A stretch of DNA of 64,000 nt. Source: Rhyzopertha dominica (lineage: Eukaryota; Arthropoda; Insecta; Coleoptera; Bostrichidae). The notes under the pieces were generated by a model. It saw only the letters and a program-made list of their open reading frames with translations, was not told the origin of the DNA and made no database searches. Positions 9,481 to 23,932 of this stretch are shown here, piece after piece. Each line of letters begins with the position of its first letter. Within the stretch, counting starts at the first letter, position 1. Both the position numbers and the translations under genes were made by a program. Location: contig QCXZ01000138.1 of NCBI GenBank assembly GCA_025024175.1, positions 53,530,015-53,594,014 of the forward strand, read 5' to 3'.

Positions 9481-12400
9481 ATTATCTCCTCGCATTGCAC
9501 GGGGAAGAAACGCAAAAGCTCGCCTTGCAGGAGTAACTGCAGCGCTCCGTCCCTCTCGACATGTAAATCAATCTCGCCGGTAACAAACCGTAAAATCGCC
9601 ATTCATCTCCCGATCTTCCGATCGACACGTGGAGTCGGAGAGCGTCGCCCATTTGAAATTCAAAACATTTCATTCTGCGTAAGAGCTTCCCCCAACTAAA
9701 TCACGACTCTCGGACATTACCGGGAAAGCCGGTCCCCGTCAAGTATACAAATACTCGAATTAAATCGTGGAAATCGCCACTTGAAAGTCTAATATTCCGC
9801 TCCCGGTGCTTTTCCGAGCGGAGAGGACCGACCTACGTGATTAAGTCGGCAACCGTCGAATTAACGACGGTCAACTCATGTTTGCATTTCGTGAGGAACG
9901 TGTAGTTTCGCTAGGCGGGGTTCCTGATATGACAGGTGACAGGTTGGACGGTTTATCAATTGGGAAGGTGCATTAAGTAGCTCGCTAAGGGCCAGATTGA
10001 ACTTGTCATCGATCATTTCTCGCCTTACTGCTCCGTCGAAATCTGTGGCAGTTAGAGGCACGATGTGATCGGGGTCACAATATACCGGGTCGCACCGAAC
10101 TCCAGGACTGCATTCGGCACATCAAAGTAATGAAAAAACCTTAAATGTTCTTATCTGACTATTATTTGTTTTCAATTTATAGCGAAATTAAAAAAACGAA
10201 TTACATCTAATCGTCTTTGAAAAATATGGATACAAAGTTTGTGTCCATAGTTATACATATTAACACATGCTTGTTTAAGGCTTGAGTATGTTTGGCCTTT
10301 GTAATGGCAATGCAACAGCTGCTGTAGAAGAATATCGTAGCGTAGTATCTTTTATATTTAGGGCTAAGTCGCGTTCTTTAAAAACTCAAAAAAGCTGGAA
10401 ATTGTCGATGGTAATAAGGATGTGTTAACAAAAAATCCGTACAAATGCAATAAACTTGTTAAACTTTTGGTTAGAAAACTGATTAAAAATAGCATTTACA
10501 AAAAGATAAATTACTTTAAACCATATAATTCGCCCCATAATGAGCCACTAATCTCACTTTTGTAAAAATTCTAGCCATTAATGTATCAAAATATCCTTTT
10601 TTTATAACGGCTTAAGAATTCTTCGCCGTAGTTCTTCATTTGGATTATTTTTGTATCGTAATATCGTGCTAGTGACTATGTTTGTTTTCTTCAAATGCAG
10701 AAAATATTCAAACCAAATGTTTTATAATAGATTGTTGCTTTACCATTGCTAAGCATACTGTTGATTTATTTTTGTTGGCTTCTTTTCCTGTGGCCAATGT
10801 AAGTTAGATGTGTGGTTAAGGTAACGGGTACATTCTTCAGCATCCAAGTAAGGAACAAAAGAGAAGTACTATGAAAAATGCCTCCTAATAGAGTAGCGTA
10901 TGGAACAAACGAAAAATTGTGTTCCTTATTTTACATGCTCAACTGAATTTCTCTTACTACATCCGCCCTCTTGAAAACGAAATAACTTTTAAAGACTCCC
11001 CCGCTGCAGATGGGATATAATAACATCGAAACCTACTTCGCAATCCAACACCAGATTAAGATAATGACGTCCTCCGAGTGGCGGAAGCACATCTAAGTGG
11101 CGCTGGGCGAACGACGAGACCCTTTCAGCCCATAAATACATTTACACGTCGGCAGTGGCGAAATAAGTCGAGCCAGTGCGTCCGTGGCGCTCATCTTTTA
11201 AGATATGGCCATGATTTAAGATTGCGAGAAATGGAGCGTGAAAAGATTAAAGATTCCGAAGCGTGCCCGCCATCCAACCGACAATAACCGACTATAATAT
11301 AGTGTATAATGCATCAGCGCGGTTTCCTCCAGATAGATTGAATTCTCCGGGGGCGGCACGTGGAGTTGTCGTGGTTGCGTAAATTTGTTGTTCCCTTGCG
11401 CGGATGTTTAAATTTTAATGGTTATGTGACTTTGCTGAAGGTTTCAGGGGAAAAAAGCACCGAGGCTGTCTGGTCTGTTTTGGAGGATACTGTAGGACAC
11501 ATCTATTTCATACTGGATCTTTTTTTTGACAACAAATCTATGAGCTTCTTAGCTGCTTTTAATGTTTTCCTTTTTTACTACAACTTTATCTTCCTTTTCA
11601 GCACCATCTATTTGGAGCACACGTTATGGTAGTTCCTTCATATTTTATTGCACTTTGCGTTTTTGTATCGTCTCCCTTCTTTGGTTCCACCAAGATGAGG
11701 CAAATGGTCAATGGAATCGTGTTAGACTTCTGCATATGGCCTGCATTCTTCATTCCCTTTTGGAACTTTGGATCTGAGGACTTCAGGGGTTCCACTTCTG
11801 GGTCTAATAGTCCTATATATATAGAGAAATTAAAATTATCTTCATAGCCCGAATGAGATCCAGAAATTTCAAAACTTTTGAGCCAAATTTATTACCTCCT
11901 ACTCGAACCACGTTTGGTGCGAAAACTGGGAAATCATTTTCCTCGTTCTCTTAATCATCGTCGCTCAAGTTTAGTTCTTCTTACGTTCTTATCTTCTTCT
12001 TGTTTGTCATTTTGGTTTCAATGTTCTTTCCTCGTCCATTATTAGTTTTGTATTCATCTTGTTCGTTTTCATTGCCTGGTTGATGTCTGTCTGTTCTTTT
12101 GTTGGTTGGGTATTTAGTTTCTTTTATACTCCAGCTCTTATTTTTTTAATTTAACTTCCATACAGCTAAAGTTTGAACTGTTGTCAGTTTATTATACCTG
12201 GTACATAGTCATATGAAATTAAGAAACTTTTAAAATTTCATAATGATCAGCATAAATTAACGATCTTACTTTACCAGGCAAAACCATCTCGCAGTTCCAA
12301 AAAAAGTCTATTTCGTAAACAATCCTAACAAGATCCCGCTCAGGAGCTTTTTAAAAGCTCCCTATTATCCTGAGCTTAATCTCACCGTAGGCCCCCCCTT

Positions 12401-12681
12401 CAACCCCGGCTCGTCGGCATTTCCTGAAACGTGGAAATGCAGCACCCTTAAAATCCGCACAGAAAGCTCTCTAACCTAAATTATCGCGACCCCTTCCACT
12501 TTTGCACCAAAAGCTCGCGTCCCCCCGCCCCTCGCAAGTGCAATGAAACTGCCGCCGCGGCGTCGGTGGTGGGGATGATGGTGACGTAGTGCAGAGTGCG
12601 GAACAAAACACTGGCGTACACCGGACCAGTCTGACATCTGGTGTGCGCCTGTTGAGATATGAACATTCTAGGTAAGCCAAC

Positions 12682-13260
12682 TTGATGACGTGCGGGTCCA
12701 CCTCCGAATCAGATGTTCTGTGCTCGGTACGACTGGATTTTTTGATTAATGTAATGTTGGTGTTGTCTTTACGAGCTTCGGTGTTTCTATTTCTCCCTAT
12801 CTCTCTGTCTTACTCGACTTTTTGGTGTTTCGCTCCTAAATGCATGGTTGTCTCTCTTACTTTGAATTTACAACCACAACTTTCAGTGGTAGAAAGCCAT
12901 GAAACTTTTAGGTCACGTGTGACCTATTTAACTTTGCATACTTGCATGGACACTTTGTATCAGTTTAAGTTAGATGTAAAGAGATGTAAATCAATTGCTT
13001 TTTACCACTATTATGAATGTTTTATTGTTATATTGTGTTTGTTATTTACATCTTGTTATTTGCTAGATGAAAACCTTTCAAATGGTGTTTCAGAAACTTG
13101 TTTAAAGCTTTTACTCTTACTTTTTCTCTCAAGTTTAAAATTACAGACATGTATAACGGCCACAATACTGCAGGAAGCAAATCATACAAATTGTTCAACT
13201 TTTTGTTCACTCGACAGTTTACTCGAATGGTTTAGCATGAAAAAAAATAAACTAAAATAA
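12682..13260 (+). other. Unassigned 192-codon open frame
   Basis: Longest plus-strand frame outside recognised genes except Hr96 and retroelement frames. It is rich in Leu, Ser, Phe and Cys with hydrophobic runs at about 20-45, 108-128 and 140-155. No motif is recognised, there is no homology I can name, and the composition follows the T-rich local DNA. It is more likely a chance frame than a gene. Confidence 0.12.
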
Positions 13261-14335
13261 AATGTTACAGTAGTAACGAATACCAAACTTAATCATTCGG
13301 TATTACATGTTTAGATTCGAAGGAATGGAAAAATGAAGCCCGAGAAATGAATAGGTCCTCATAGTACACTATGTTTTTGAAGCAGGACTGATTTCTGCTT
13401 ATAAAACTTAGTAACTCTTCTTTTCTTTACTACTGTCGTTTGCGTCCACGTAGATAGGTAATCAATTACCTACTCGAATTTGAATTTGAAATGGTTGAAA
13501 ATTACTCGCAGATCTACACAGAAAACGCATCTCATTGCGCGAAAATGCCTCAAAGTATCCATCACACGTCCAATATATTACCAGCAGTGTCAACGGCCTT
13601 CAGTGGCGTCGTTATACCCAAGAAAATGAAGAATTATTACCGGATCTGTGAGTTACGGCCGCACCATGTTGCATAATAAATCGCCGTGTACACCCAGCTG
13701 GCTAATTTACGTCCTGAAGGCGTCAAGAACGGAGTCTAATTAAACTTTTCGATTTAGTGCAGCGCGCCCGGCCCCGCCGGTTTGTTTAGCCAAAAAGTTA
13801 CAGTAAACACTTCTGTTGACCATCCGGATAGTCTGAGCAAGCAAACAATGCACCCTGGGAGCATCGGGGTAAACTTTGCAACTTGGAGTACCTCGCGTAC
13901 GAATTTAATCAATACATAACTCTTGGCGTTCAAATTTCCCGTTTGTTCTGGGGTAACAAATCGAATGGCGCGATCAGGAAGGCAAACAGTCGTTCGGGAT
14001 CTGAGATACAAATTTTTGAACGGCGATTCTACCTACGACCATCAATGCTGTTATAGTACGTACCTACAATGAGAGATGGTACGAATAAATTGCAGATAAC
14101 ATGGGTGAAAATTTATTTTATAGGTAATACGTTCATCTCAATATTCAGGCTGAACTCAAAAAGTCGATCATTTCATATTTTAACAGCACTTCAATGTGTA
14201 AGTTACTGAAAAATATTAGTTTTCATATTTTTCTTTTAACACTGAAACCAAGCTATTAAAAATTGTTTTTCTACAGCCGTCAAAAAATCGTGACATTTAT
14301 GCATGGTTACCTATGCGCGAAGTTTGACGTTTTTG

Positions 14336-14397
14336 CACTGTGAAAAAATATTATTTTTTCACGGTTTTACAGTGAAAAAATAATATTTTTTAACTGT
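14336..14397. repeat. 27-bp-arm hairpin, first copy
   Basis: Arms CACTGTGAAAAAATATTATT... and its complement with about three mismatches, separated by GGTTTTACA. Repeated 427 bp downstream at 14763-14824. Confidence 0.85.
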
Positions 14398-14550
14398 GCA
14401 GGCAACTCGATACCTATTGTGACAAATTTTTCGCAACTATCACTTTTATTTATCATCGTAACCATGCAAGCAACTCGATTTATCAGACCATTTTGTTCCA
14501 ACTAATTTCTGTTACTTTTTTCTTCATCTGGAGGCTGTAGAAAAAACGAT

Positions 14551-14690
14551 GTTTGTATTTCGTGGCGAAATTCATGTTTTAATGGCGCCTTCGAATGTCT
14601 TTTAGGTCTCGACCTGGCGGTCTCGACTAAAATAACATTCTCAGGCGCCATTAAAAAAACACTCATTTCGCGCACTTAATACAAAAATTA
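14551..14690. repeat. Imperfect palindrome of about 140 bp, first copy
   Basis: The left arm, containing TTTTAATGGCGCCT, pairs with the right arm, containing AGGCGCCATTAAAA. The outer parts (TTTGTATT...GCGAAAT against its complement) pair with mismatches. The centre is near 14617. The copy is at 14978-15117. Confidence 0.8.
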
Positions 14691-15124
14691 CTATTTTCTA
14701 CAGCCGTCAAAAAATCGTGACATTTATGCATGGTTACCTATGCGCGAAGTTTGACGTTTTTGCACTGTGAAAAAATATTATTTTTTCACGGTTTTACAGT
14801 GAAAAAATAATATTTTTTAACTGTGCAGGCAACTCGATACCTATTGTGACAAATTTTTCGCAACTATCACTTTTATTTATCATCGTAACCATGCAAGCAA
14901 CTCGATTTATCAGACCATTTTGTTCCAACTAATTTCTGTTACTTTTTTCTTCATCTGGAGGCTGTAGAAAAAACGATGTTTGTATTTCGTGGCGAAATTC
15001 ATGTTTTAATGGCGCCTTCGAATGTCTTTTAGGTCTCGACCTGGCGGTCTCGACTAAAATAACATTCTCAGGCGCCATTAAAAAAACACTCATTTCGCGC
15101 ACTTAATACAAAAATTACTATTTA

Positions 15125-18100
15125 TTCAGGTTTTTTTCACTAAACGACCTCTAACGCCTGGACTATCAAACCTTTAACTAAACTGATTAAAAAGCACAGG
15201 CAAATTGTCAAATTGACAGCAGATTTATTTATTGTAATTTTAGTTATTTGCTCATAACTTTTTCATTATTTATTTCATTATTTATTTCATCATCAAGAAA
15301 CGGAAAGGCCTTTCTAATATACAGGTTCCGCTAACTAAAACTTCCCAGGCTTGTATTTTCTTAATTTTAACTATAAAACTTTCTCAAGTTTCAACATAAT
15401 CGGATGAAATTGACCCTTGTCGATACCCACCATGCCAGTTTTAAAGAGCTTAAAACGAACTCTAATTTGACACATAACTCAAGGTTGTGCCTAAAAAATG
15501 AAGAAAATACGAGCCTGAAGAGTTTTAGGTGTCAAACNGATACTTAGTTTGACATTCCAGCNACAAATTATCATCTCCAGCCTTGTTCTTTCTTCTGTGA
15601 CANTTCTTTGTTAGATTTGTATGTAATCCAATAAGGGAGTTGGTGTAAAGTTCTGCCAATTGGCCCGACTGAAGCTGATGATCGGTCTGCATTCCTACCA
15701 CTTCAAGGCAGCTTTATTAGCAGCAATAAACGCCAGTGCCTCTGCAGCAGTCGGGTTTACGTCCGAAACGTGAGTTTAATATTCATAAAACTCATTCTCA
15801 CCGAGTGTCTGTACGGTCGCCGAACTAATCTAACGTCAATAAATTTCGGAGCAACAAGATTAAGCCGTCATATTTTTCACCTGTTTGTGAATTTTCATCA
15901 CGATCCCACCACCATAAAACTGCACACGACAGGACGAAAGTTTAAAATTAGTTTGGCCCGGGACGCGGAGGTAAAGTTTGCGCATAGTTTGCTGGTTAAT
16001 TAAGTAGATCTATTGCCGGTATCTCCATTCATGCTATAAACCTTTCGCTGATCCCGGCGAGTGTTACACCATTTTTTTTTTTGTAGACTCCGTTTTGATA
16101 AGTCTTAAACGGATCTATTCACTCGAAGCGATGCAAAGTAAAAGAATAAAAAGGAATTTCAGTCAAGAGTGACGTTATCAGACTCCTGACTTCAAACAAA
16201 AAGTAGCGTGCATGCTGACAACACAAACATTATTTCAATGATCAAATGAATTTATAGTAAGACAACTAAAATTGCAAAAATCATTCAAATTGTGATAGTT
16301 CAACTGGGATTTTTTTTGTGCGGGAAACACACTGCCTACAGTAGAAAAACCATCATTAAGTTTAAATCATTAATTAAAGGTTGGAAGCTAATTCTGTTTA
16401 TTAACTTGCTATACAAAAGTTATTATTTGGTAATACATCATTGCATCTTTAGAACAGAACTTGGAACTTTATTTATTTTAGTGGTCTATAGAGTGTACAC
16501 TGGCATAATCGAGAGGTTTCCAAACCACTAATAAGCGGGTTTTTATAATCGTTGCTATACTACTTAATAGGATATCAGAGTAACAGTGTGACAGTGACTT
16601 GCTTGTTTCCTTAACCAGTTTTACAGTTTGGCTGTGCCCCATTATCTGACATATTGACGAAGCTCTTAACTTGATTAGTCGTTCGATCCGCCGTTATCAG
16701 TATAGTCGCTTTAGTTAAGTTGATTTTGATTAAAGAAGGATCTCTAAGCCTATTACGTAAATGAGACCTTCCAATCTTCAGTGCCTGCATGATACCAGCT
16801 GGGATAATTAGTCCAGAGTAAATCTTTGAGTATTTTCAATTACAGCAAAGTAATTTCGCAACAGCGAAGAGCTCCTTTACAGGATTTCGCTGGATATACA
16901 GGTAATTAGGGGGTAAACTATTCAGTAGCTTTTTAGACTAGGTGTATAGAAAGTTAGTTTTAAAGTTTTGCGCTCGACATATTAAAGATGAGTGTTCTTG
17001 AACCGAGCAAAACGTCATCGAAATTGTGAAGGAGTGCAATCTCTCCGTATGAACCTTTGGTTTAGTTTAAAGAACGATGATTTTATCTATACAAATGTTT
17101 AAATAAGATAAATGCTCTCTTTATTTTTTATATGAACAGTAAACAGTCACGAAATGATTGTGGAGAGCTGGAGAAATGTTTTCGGTAACAAAACTTTTTC
17201 CGACTATCAGCTAGTCTTTCTCACACCCTATACGTCACTTTAAAATGTTGCAACATCCCCCAACTGCATTACGCACATCGCATCTGCCACCCTAACCGCA
17301 TTGGGATGTATAAAGGGACAAAATTAGTCGAACGAAGCACTCACTTTACGAGCGTCGACTGCAAAGTGTATTTAATTTTCCCGTTTTATGAGATTTAAAC
17401 CAGGCCGCTCAGTGTCATGGGAAAAATTGCAGGGAATTTTCGCGCGCCACTGCGATAAAACCGTCCTTGCAACGTGCCTTAATAAAGACTCACCTAGACA
17501 TTTTTGTCCGGTAGAGGGGCTCTCTGCGAGCTAAAAGGGTGCGGTATGCCGGCAATTTTTTCTTTGTCCTGGCGCACAGAAATTCATATAATGCGACGTG
17601 AAGCCCTTTGGCAGAAAGGGGTTGTTTTTTATTGTATTTCGTGTTGGATTCCGACCGTGACATTCATTAAAAAAATGCGAAAATAATTAACCTTTGTGTT
17701 GTCGCCTGCAGACTACAAAAATCTGCAGATTTTCTCTTTTCTTTGACTTTTTAGCTATGTTAATTTATTATAACATAACATCCTTCGAGAATAAAGAGAT
17801 ATACTCAAATTGTTCATCAAATATAGCATAGAAAAACCCCTGGTACCTTCTCCCTGGACTGGAGATTAACAATAAAATCGCTATTAAATTTAAATTGTAT
17901 CCTTTGCTGTACAGTAGAATGAAAGTTATGATTTTTATTCATTTTTGACATGAAATTGTTGTTTTAATAACTGTAAATTAGTGGCGTCGTGTGTCTTGTA
18001 TTCAGTACGTGTACTAACGCACGTAGAGTAAGCAAAGACCAATATGCTCTATCACTTTTGACACTTTTTGACGAGTGTTATTGCTTTGACAACAATAAAT

Positions 18101-21100
18101 TCGACTTTCTAACTTTAACGGACAGGTATATATTCTGTTATACCTCACAGCAGCACTCTACAAAATCCCATGAAACCCAAAATGTCGTTTCCTCCCAAAC
18201 CACTCCATTTACGTCATCCTTTTATCCAGATCCAATTACAAATGGACAAACATAAAACTGCACTAATACTACTCCGCCACGGAGAGGGGCTTAACATAAA
18301 ATGTCTTGGAAAACCCCTCTAATGGAGTGGAACGCTTTACGACGCGACTAAAACATACCGCAACGCAGTGTCCCGTCAATACTTTGTTGTATCCCCGTTT
18401 ACAATGTGTGGATTTTATATTCCGGTTAATTCAAAATCCGGGCGACCGTGAATGGATGTCACATTATCGATGCCAATCAAAAGGGACGGCTGGTGACGTG
18501 CCATCATGGCAGCCTGCCCTATTAACACGCGATCGATAATGGCAACAATGGTGTCATAAATTGGAATGTGTACACTCATCAATATGTTTATTCAAATTAA
18601 AACGTTAGTGGTTCATTCAAGTTTATCAGCGTTTCGTAATTAGATTTGACCGCCTTAAATGTTAAATCTTCTCGGAAACTACAATTTTTGCAAAGGAAGA
18701 AAATGTAAGGAATTAATAGATATGACACATAGAACACAAGCAAATAACTCGGAAATTGTCAGTTGTAATATCACAAGAGAGAACTTTGAGAACTGTCATT
18801 CTGGAGTTTTAAATTTTAAATAATCGACTTCAAATTATGCTAATATTTTCATGATAGCTGTTTATGCATCAGTGATTAAATAATTACAACCTATTTTTTA
18901 GTTGAATCATTTTAATGAAACAGATACTAGTTTTCTGGGTACATCGATTGTCTATTTGATACATTCCCGTGAAGACATTATCTATAATTCACAATTTCAG
19001 TTTTTAATAAGTGTATTACGACAGGGATTTTGATTAAAATTTAAGCATAATGAGCTTTTATGAAACGAATTGTTTACACTGTCAGATGAGAAGATATATG
19101 CAAAAGTATAAACCTGGATATCCAAACAAAATTATTTATTATTTTATATAGTAATATTAAGGGTACACTTTTCAAGTGAGCTAATTGCGAATCCTGAAAT
19201 AATCCAGGTGGATCTTCTGTTGAATTTGACTCTTTTTAATTTTCTTCTGATCGGGTGAATTTTCTTGAGCGCAAGTTCATGGTGAACTATTAACGCTGAC
19301 CTTGCAGCTTCCCCCCCCCCCCTAACGTATTTTTTATATAAACTCCAAAAGCGGGGCTGTCAAAGAAATCTTTCCAATATGTATAACCCTCGAAAGCCGC
19401 TGCCAATTCACCTTGATAACAGTATCGGGAAGGGACCCGCGAAAATACGTTACGACGAGAAATTTTTACGCTGGCGCATAATTCTCTTTAACACCGACAA
19501 GAAAGTGGTGGAAAATTGATTTCGCGTGGATGTTATCGCGTACGTTGTGGCAATCTCCAGAAGAGGATTGAATTTCGCCATTCAACGGTGAAATATCCTT
19601 AGTCGGACCTATATATCCACCTGGCGGAATAAAGCCCTGAATATTCGTTCTAGATAAGTCTGCTGTGAAGTCATAAGTCATAATGGAAAGATACTCAAAT
19701 AATACTTAAATTAAAATAACAGCAATTGGTTTTATCTAATATAAATACATTTCAGATGTTACAGTAATACTAGCAAAAATAAATGGATATATGAATATAA
19801 TTTTAATTGCCTCATTTGCTTATATTTATGCCTTGGTGAACTGTGCGAATTTCGAGAGATTGTAATATTGGTAGCTTAAGTTTTTAAAGCACCCTGTAAC
19901 TTATAGACCATTGAGTTAAGGTATAAGATATGTTGACAGCAAAATGTTTAGAATTTCACTAGAAATCTGAAATTGTAAAAAACGTGGGGGGAATATTTTG
20001 CTGTAAAAGATCGCAACCAAACCGAAGCTTGACATATCAGAGGATTTAGAAAGATGTACTAGTGTAATAATTGTTGAGTTTATTTCTTACTTTACGAGCT
20101 ACCTGTACAAGTGAGAACGTATACGCACTGGCTTGGTGTTGAACCAGGTTTCAATTAAACATACCCGTTTAATTATAATCGCAAATGCATTAATTAATAT
20201 AATAATGGTTTAGCCCTTGTTTTGTTGAACTACATACAACTGGGATTTACAGTGCATAATTAATATCAAATCACCCTGATATAATGTACAAACTGCATAT
20301 TCTGTGTCCATTTATAACTTTTTCACCATTTTTACGTGAAATGATTTAGTTAACACTTTTTGGAAACATTTGTTACTTGAACAGCATTATATAAAGCTGC
20401 TTTCGGAAAGGCAATGTTTGAAACACCAGGATTGAAACAAATCCATTTGTCGAACACTACTGCGCATCAAACTTGAGAAAAAAACCATCGCAAGTTCCCT
20501 ACTACATTTAGAGCTAAGAGATTTACTGATAATAGCAAATTATTATCTAAAAATTTTATCAGTTCGTCAGTTTTAATACTTCATCTTGTAATGGAGCATA
20601 TTTTATAGTCTGATTTGCAAATTCCTGGTATATTTCAAAGTATATCTATAGTAAGTATTGGTAGTTTGTGGCTATTGTGTCAGTACTTTCTCCCTCTACT
20701 TGGTAACAATAGATGAAACAAAAAACTGAGACGAACAGCAAACAATGCGACGACTTAAATGCAACGGGTTCTTCACTATTTTTGCGTAAACAGCTCAAGT
20801 ACCCGCCACAGGACGTAGACCATTAAATCAGATTGCATTTCAGATTCCACTTGTTTACAATCGCCACATTATTACATTGTCGAGAAAGCTTTATTTACGG
20901 CTTTGGCGTCCGAACTCTGAAATCTCAGCAAGGACGAACGTCGAAAAGCGTTACGCTTTGGGGTTGTTTGTTCTACTGCACACGTCGCACTTTACAAGTG
21001 TTTATGGTGCAGCTCGAGTCATTTAGTCGACAGCTTTTTTCTATAGAAATCGCTACTGAAGGAGTGTCAGAAAGTAAAGCGAACCTAAACCCTCTGGCAG

Positions 21101-23930
21101 AAAAGGAATTAGATTGAATAGTTCTATTGTTTCTGGACCTGTTTATACAGATTATACAAAAATTTGTGGACAAAACACAACTTGCAGTATTTACTTCTTC
21201 TGTCCAATGTGGAGAGGCCTAGGTAGATAAACAATCTCATACCTCAGATGTAAATTTGTTGGAGGTATCCATTTTATAAAATGTATTCTATTCTGTCCAT
21301 ATGAACTCTTATAGCAAGCAACTGAGGTGTACTTCAGAATTGATCTTATAATTAAAATGTAGAGTGTTATCAGTGTAGCAATAGTTTTTAAAATCTCTAC
21401 TGTATCTTTTGATGCTTTGCACACTATCTGCGGTGTGATAAGTAGTATTTTGAGGCAATTGACAACTGTCTAAACCGAAATAGATTATATTGTTCTACGA
21501 CTGAAACAAGTGGTAAGACACTTCTCAGCATTAAGAATCATATCTTTTTTAATACACCAATAACGTAGTATGTGCAAATGTTTTTGGGGGTGGATTATAT
21601 CATCTGAATGAATGATGCTGTAAATTTTCAATTCATTGGCAAAGAAACGCTAGCTACAATGTAGGTTCTTACCAATATAATTAATAAGTATTGAAAATAA
21701 GAGAGGACGATAAATGGAGTCTTCTGGTATTCCTAGAGGCACTGTTATTATTTTCGAAAAATGACTTTAGAATGACGTAACATCAGTCCAGCTGCAACGC
21801 TTGCTGATAAATTATACAATAAGATGAAATAAATTACTTTATCGGAGACATTCTAAATCTAGTATACTTACTCAAAGTATAGTAAATACTGGACTATTAT
21901 GTGCAGTATCAATTACGAATACCTAATCACCGCTTCATCTGCTACTTTTCTCCTTTAATACTTAAGCAGCTTGAACATAACGAACAAATGCGCTCCGGTT
22001 TTAATGAGAGCTCGCAATTCATCTAAAAATCCGATTTGTATAAGACCCTGTCACGACGCCAATCAGCTATATGTACTAGTGCTCAGAGGCAATCCGGAAC
22101 AACTTGATGAAACCGCGACTCGTTTCCAGCGCTGCAGTTTCATACGGTGCACTGCTAAAGACGACAGCTTGCACCGGTCGTCCAATTAGGAGTGAATTAG
22201 GGCTTTTCAACAAATTTGTAGCGGGAGAATAAAGGCACTCGGTCGGTATATGAAGTTAAGTTATAACGATATACCAACGCCGCGGGTCTAATCGTTTCAG
22301 CCGCTGCATGTCCGGACGGAAAACGGTTTAATTGCATCTTTGCTGCGGCGGTGCAATTCTACAACATGAGCGGTCGAGATTAACGTGGAACTGACCCCGC
22401 GGCGTTGATGATTTGCCGTGAGATTGGCTCATAAAAACATGGGATTGTTACGTTGCGAACAGGACTTTTTATCTTTCTTCTCTGTAATGTCGGACTACAA
22501 TTACTATAGTTTGATTATTGTTATTAATTTTCATTATAACTGCTATTGTACCATCTCAGATTTGAGTGGAAGTTTCTTCTGAAAATTGCTTATTGCAGTA
22601 TCCTGAAATACTTGCTACTCCATCTCTCGTTCGCACCACAGAGAAAAGTATCTTTCTGTCTTTATGCTGCTGAGTCAATCCTGACACTAGAAGACTATGG
22701 TTGACGGTACCTTATAGTGCAGTGACCTTATGAAAGATTTAAGGACTTAGAACTACATAGTCGAGAGTCGAGAGTAGCGAAAAATCAAATAATGTTCTTC
22801 GTCCCATGGAATTTTAGAAATCACTTCAATTTTTATCATGAAAAACTCTTTTCCATCCATTCATCGTTGCTTGTGGTTACTTTCAACCCCACTTCATTTC
22901 CTGTTATTTCCACGTTCCCTCCAACCGCACAAGGGCCCCTTCACCCTTCAGAAGCGATCCCGCTGACCTCGCCAAAGAATTAGACGTTGCCACAATGCCG
23001 GAGTAACCGCATCGGAGTCTTGCGGGATCTCGGTTGCCTGGTAACGTTTGTGCGGACGTCAGGCGTCGCCTAGATAACTTGCATGCAGGCAGTTCCATTG
23101 TCGTTTTCTTCCTCTCGCACCCCGACAGCGGACGGAAGTCGCTCAGCGTTGACGGGGTGGGCAGATTGTTGCATGCGGGGATGGACGTGACAGCACCTTT
23201 TAATATGTTCTTCTCTCTTGGTTGCAGGTGAGCTACCTTGCGTTGATGTTGGGTAAATTGGTAAGTTTTTGCATGGAAATTGAAAATGCGCGAATTATAA
23301 GTTTGGTGGAGCTCCTCAAGATTATTGTTGTTGATCGTTCTGAATCTGTTGGCTTAGAGTGAGCAATATTAACTTCAAGAGTTGGATTGCTCTATTATAT
23401 ATTACTTTTTTCACTAAGAGACTTCTCAGGGAACACCTTCAAGAGAATGTCTTTCTTTAAAAAAATAGGTGGCAGTGACATCGCTCAGCAGTAGTGAACT
23501 TACACGATGACAAAACCACGTATCTGCCTTAATGAGTACTACTTCCTAAAGGCGGTGACCTGTAATCTGACAAGTTGGCATGCACCTGTTCACATCAACC
23601 TGACAGCAGGTTCTTTTAACTTAAGTTAATTAAAGTCTATAAAAAATAGGAGTTGAACAAATGTCAATTTATATTTCTCAAAATTAACGCTTTACTGTAC
23701 ACTGTACATAAATGCGACGTATCAAATAAATCTACACGTAAACCTTATGCACTGTGCTTGCAGTACGACATGGAATGCAATCTGGGATAATAATTCTGGG
23801 GATATATGTGGTAGTACTTTACAAAAACCACAATATCCGATACAGTTTTTCTATTTTCTAGTGAAATGAAGTGAAAGTAACGTCTTGCAGTTGAAACAGA
23901 TCCATCAGAAATCACGTAACTTTGTTTTTA
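15125..23930. other. Non-coding stretch, no gene seen
   Basis: AT-rich DNA with single Ns at 15538, 15562 and 15603 and a run of 12 C at 19311-19322. Open frames are all under 100 codons and carry no recognisable motif. No repeat family was identified by eye. Confidence 0.45.
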
Positions 23931-23932
23931 AC

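Larger units (their letters stand above)
9477..14265. other. Intergenic or intronic DNA, no gene assigned
   Basis: No exon, RNA gene or known element was recognised. It contains a Pro/Cys/Ser-poor, T-rich open frame of 192 codons at 12682-13260, listed separately, and short overlapping chance frames around 11360-11850. If the first complexin coding exon is inside the window, it should be in this stretch or the next ones, but I did not find it. Confidence 0.45.
14271..15124. repeat. Tandem duplication of a 427-bp foldback-rich unit
   Basis: Two head-to-tail copies, 14271-14697 and 14698-15124, with no difference that I can see. Each copy holds three nested inverted structures: TTTTTCTACAGCC and its complement about 270 bp apart; a near-perfect 27-bp hairpin around a 9-nt loop; and an imperfect palindrome of about 140 bp centred on GGTCTCGACCTGGCGG. 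No coding frame of note. It may be a non-autonomous foldback or MITE-type element or the start of a satellite array. Confidence 0.9.

Noticed and set aside
11598..11847. Overlapping frames on both strands near 11.6-11.8 kb, briefly considered as a non-LTR gag zinc-knuckle relic
   Set aside because: The Cys/His pattern could not be made out in any frame, so no call is made.
12682..13260. 192-codon hydrophobic frame considered as a chemoreceptor fragment
   Set aside because: The composition follows local T-richness, there is no family motif, and there are no splice sites; kept only as an unassigned frame.
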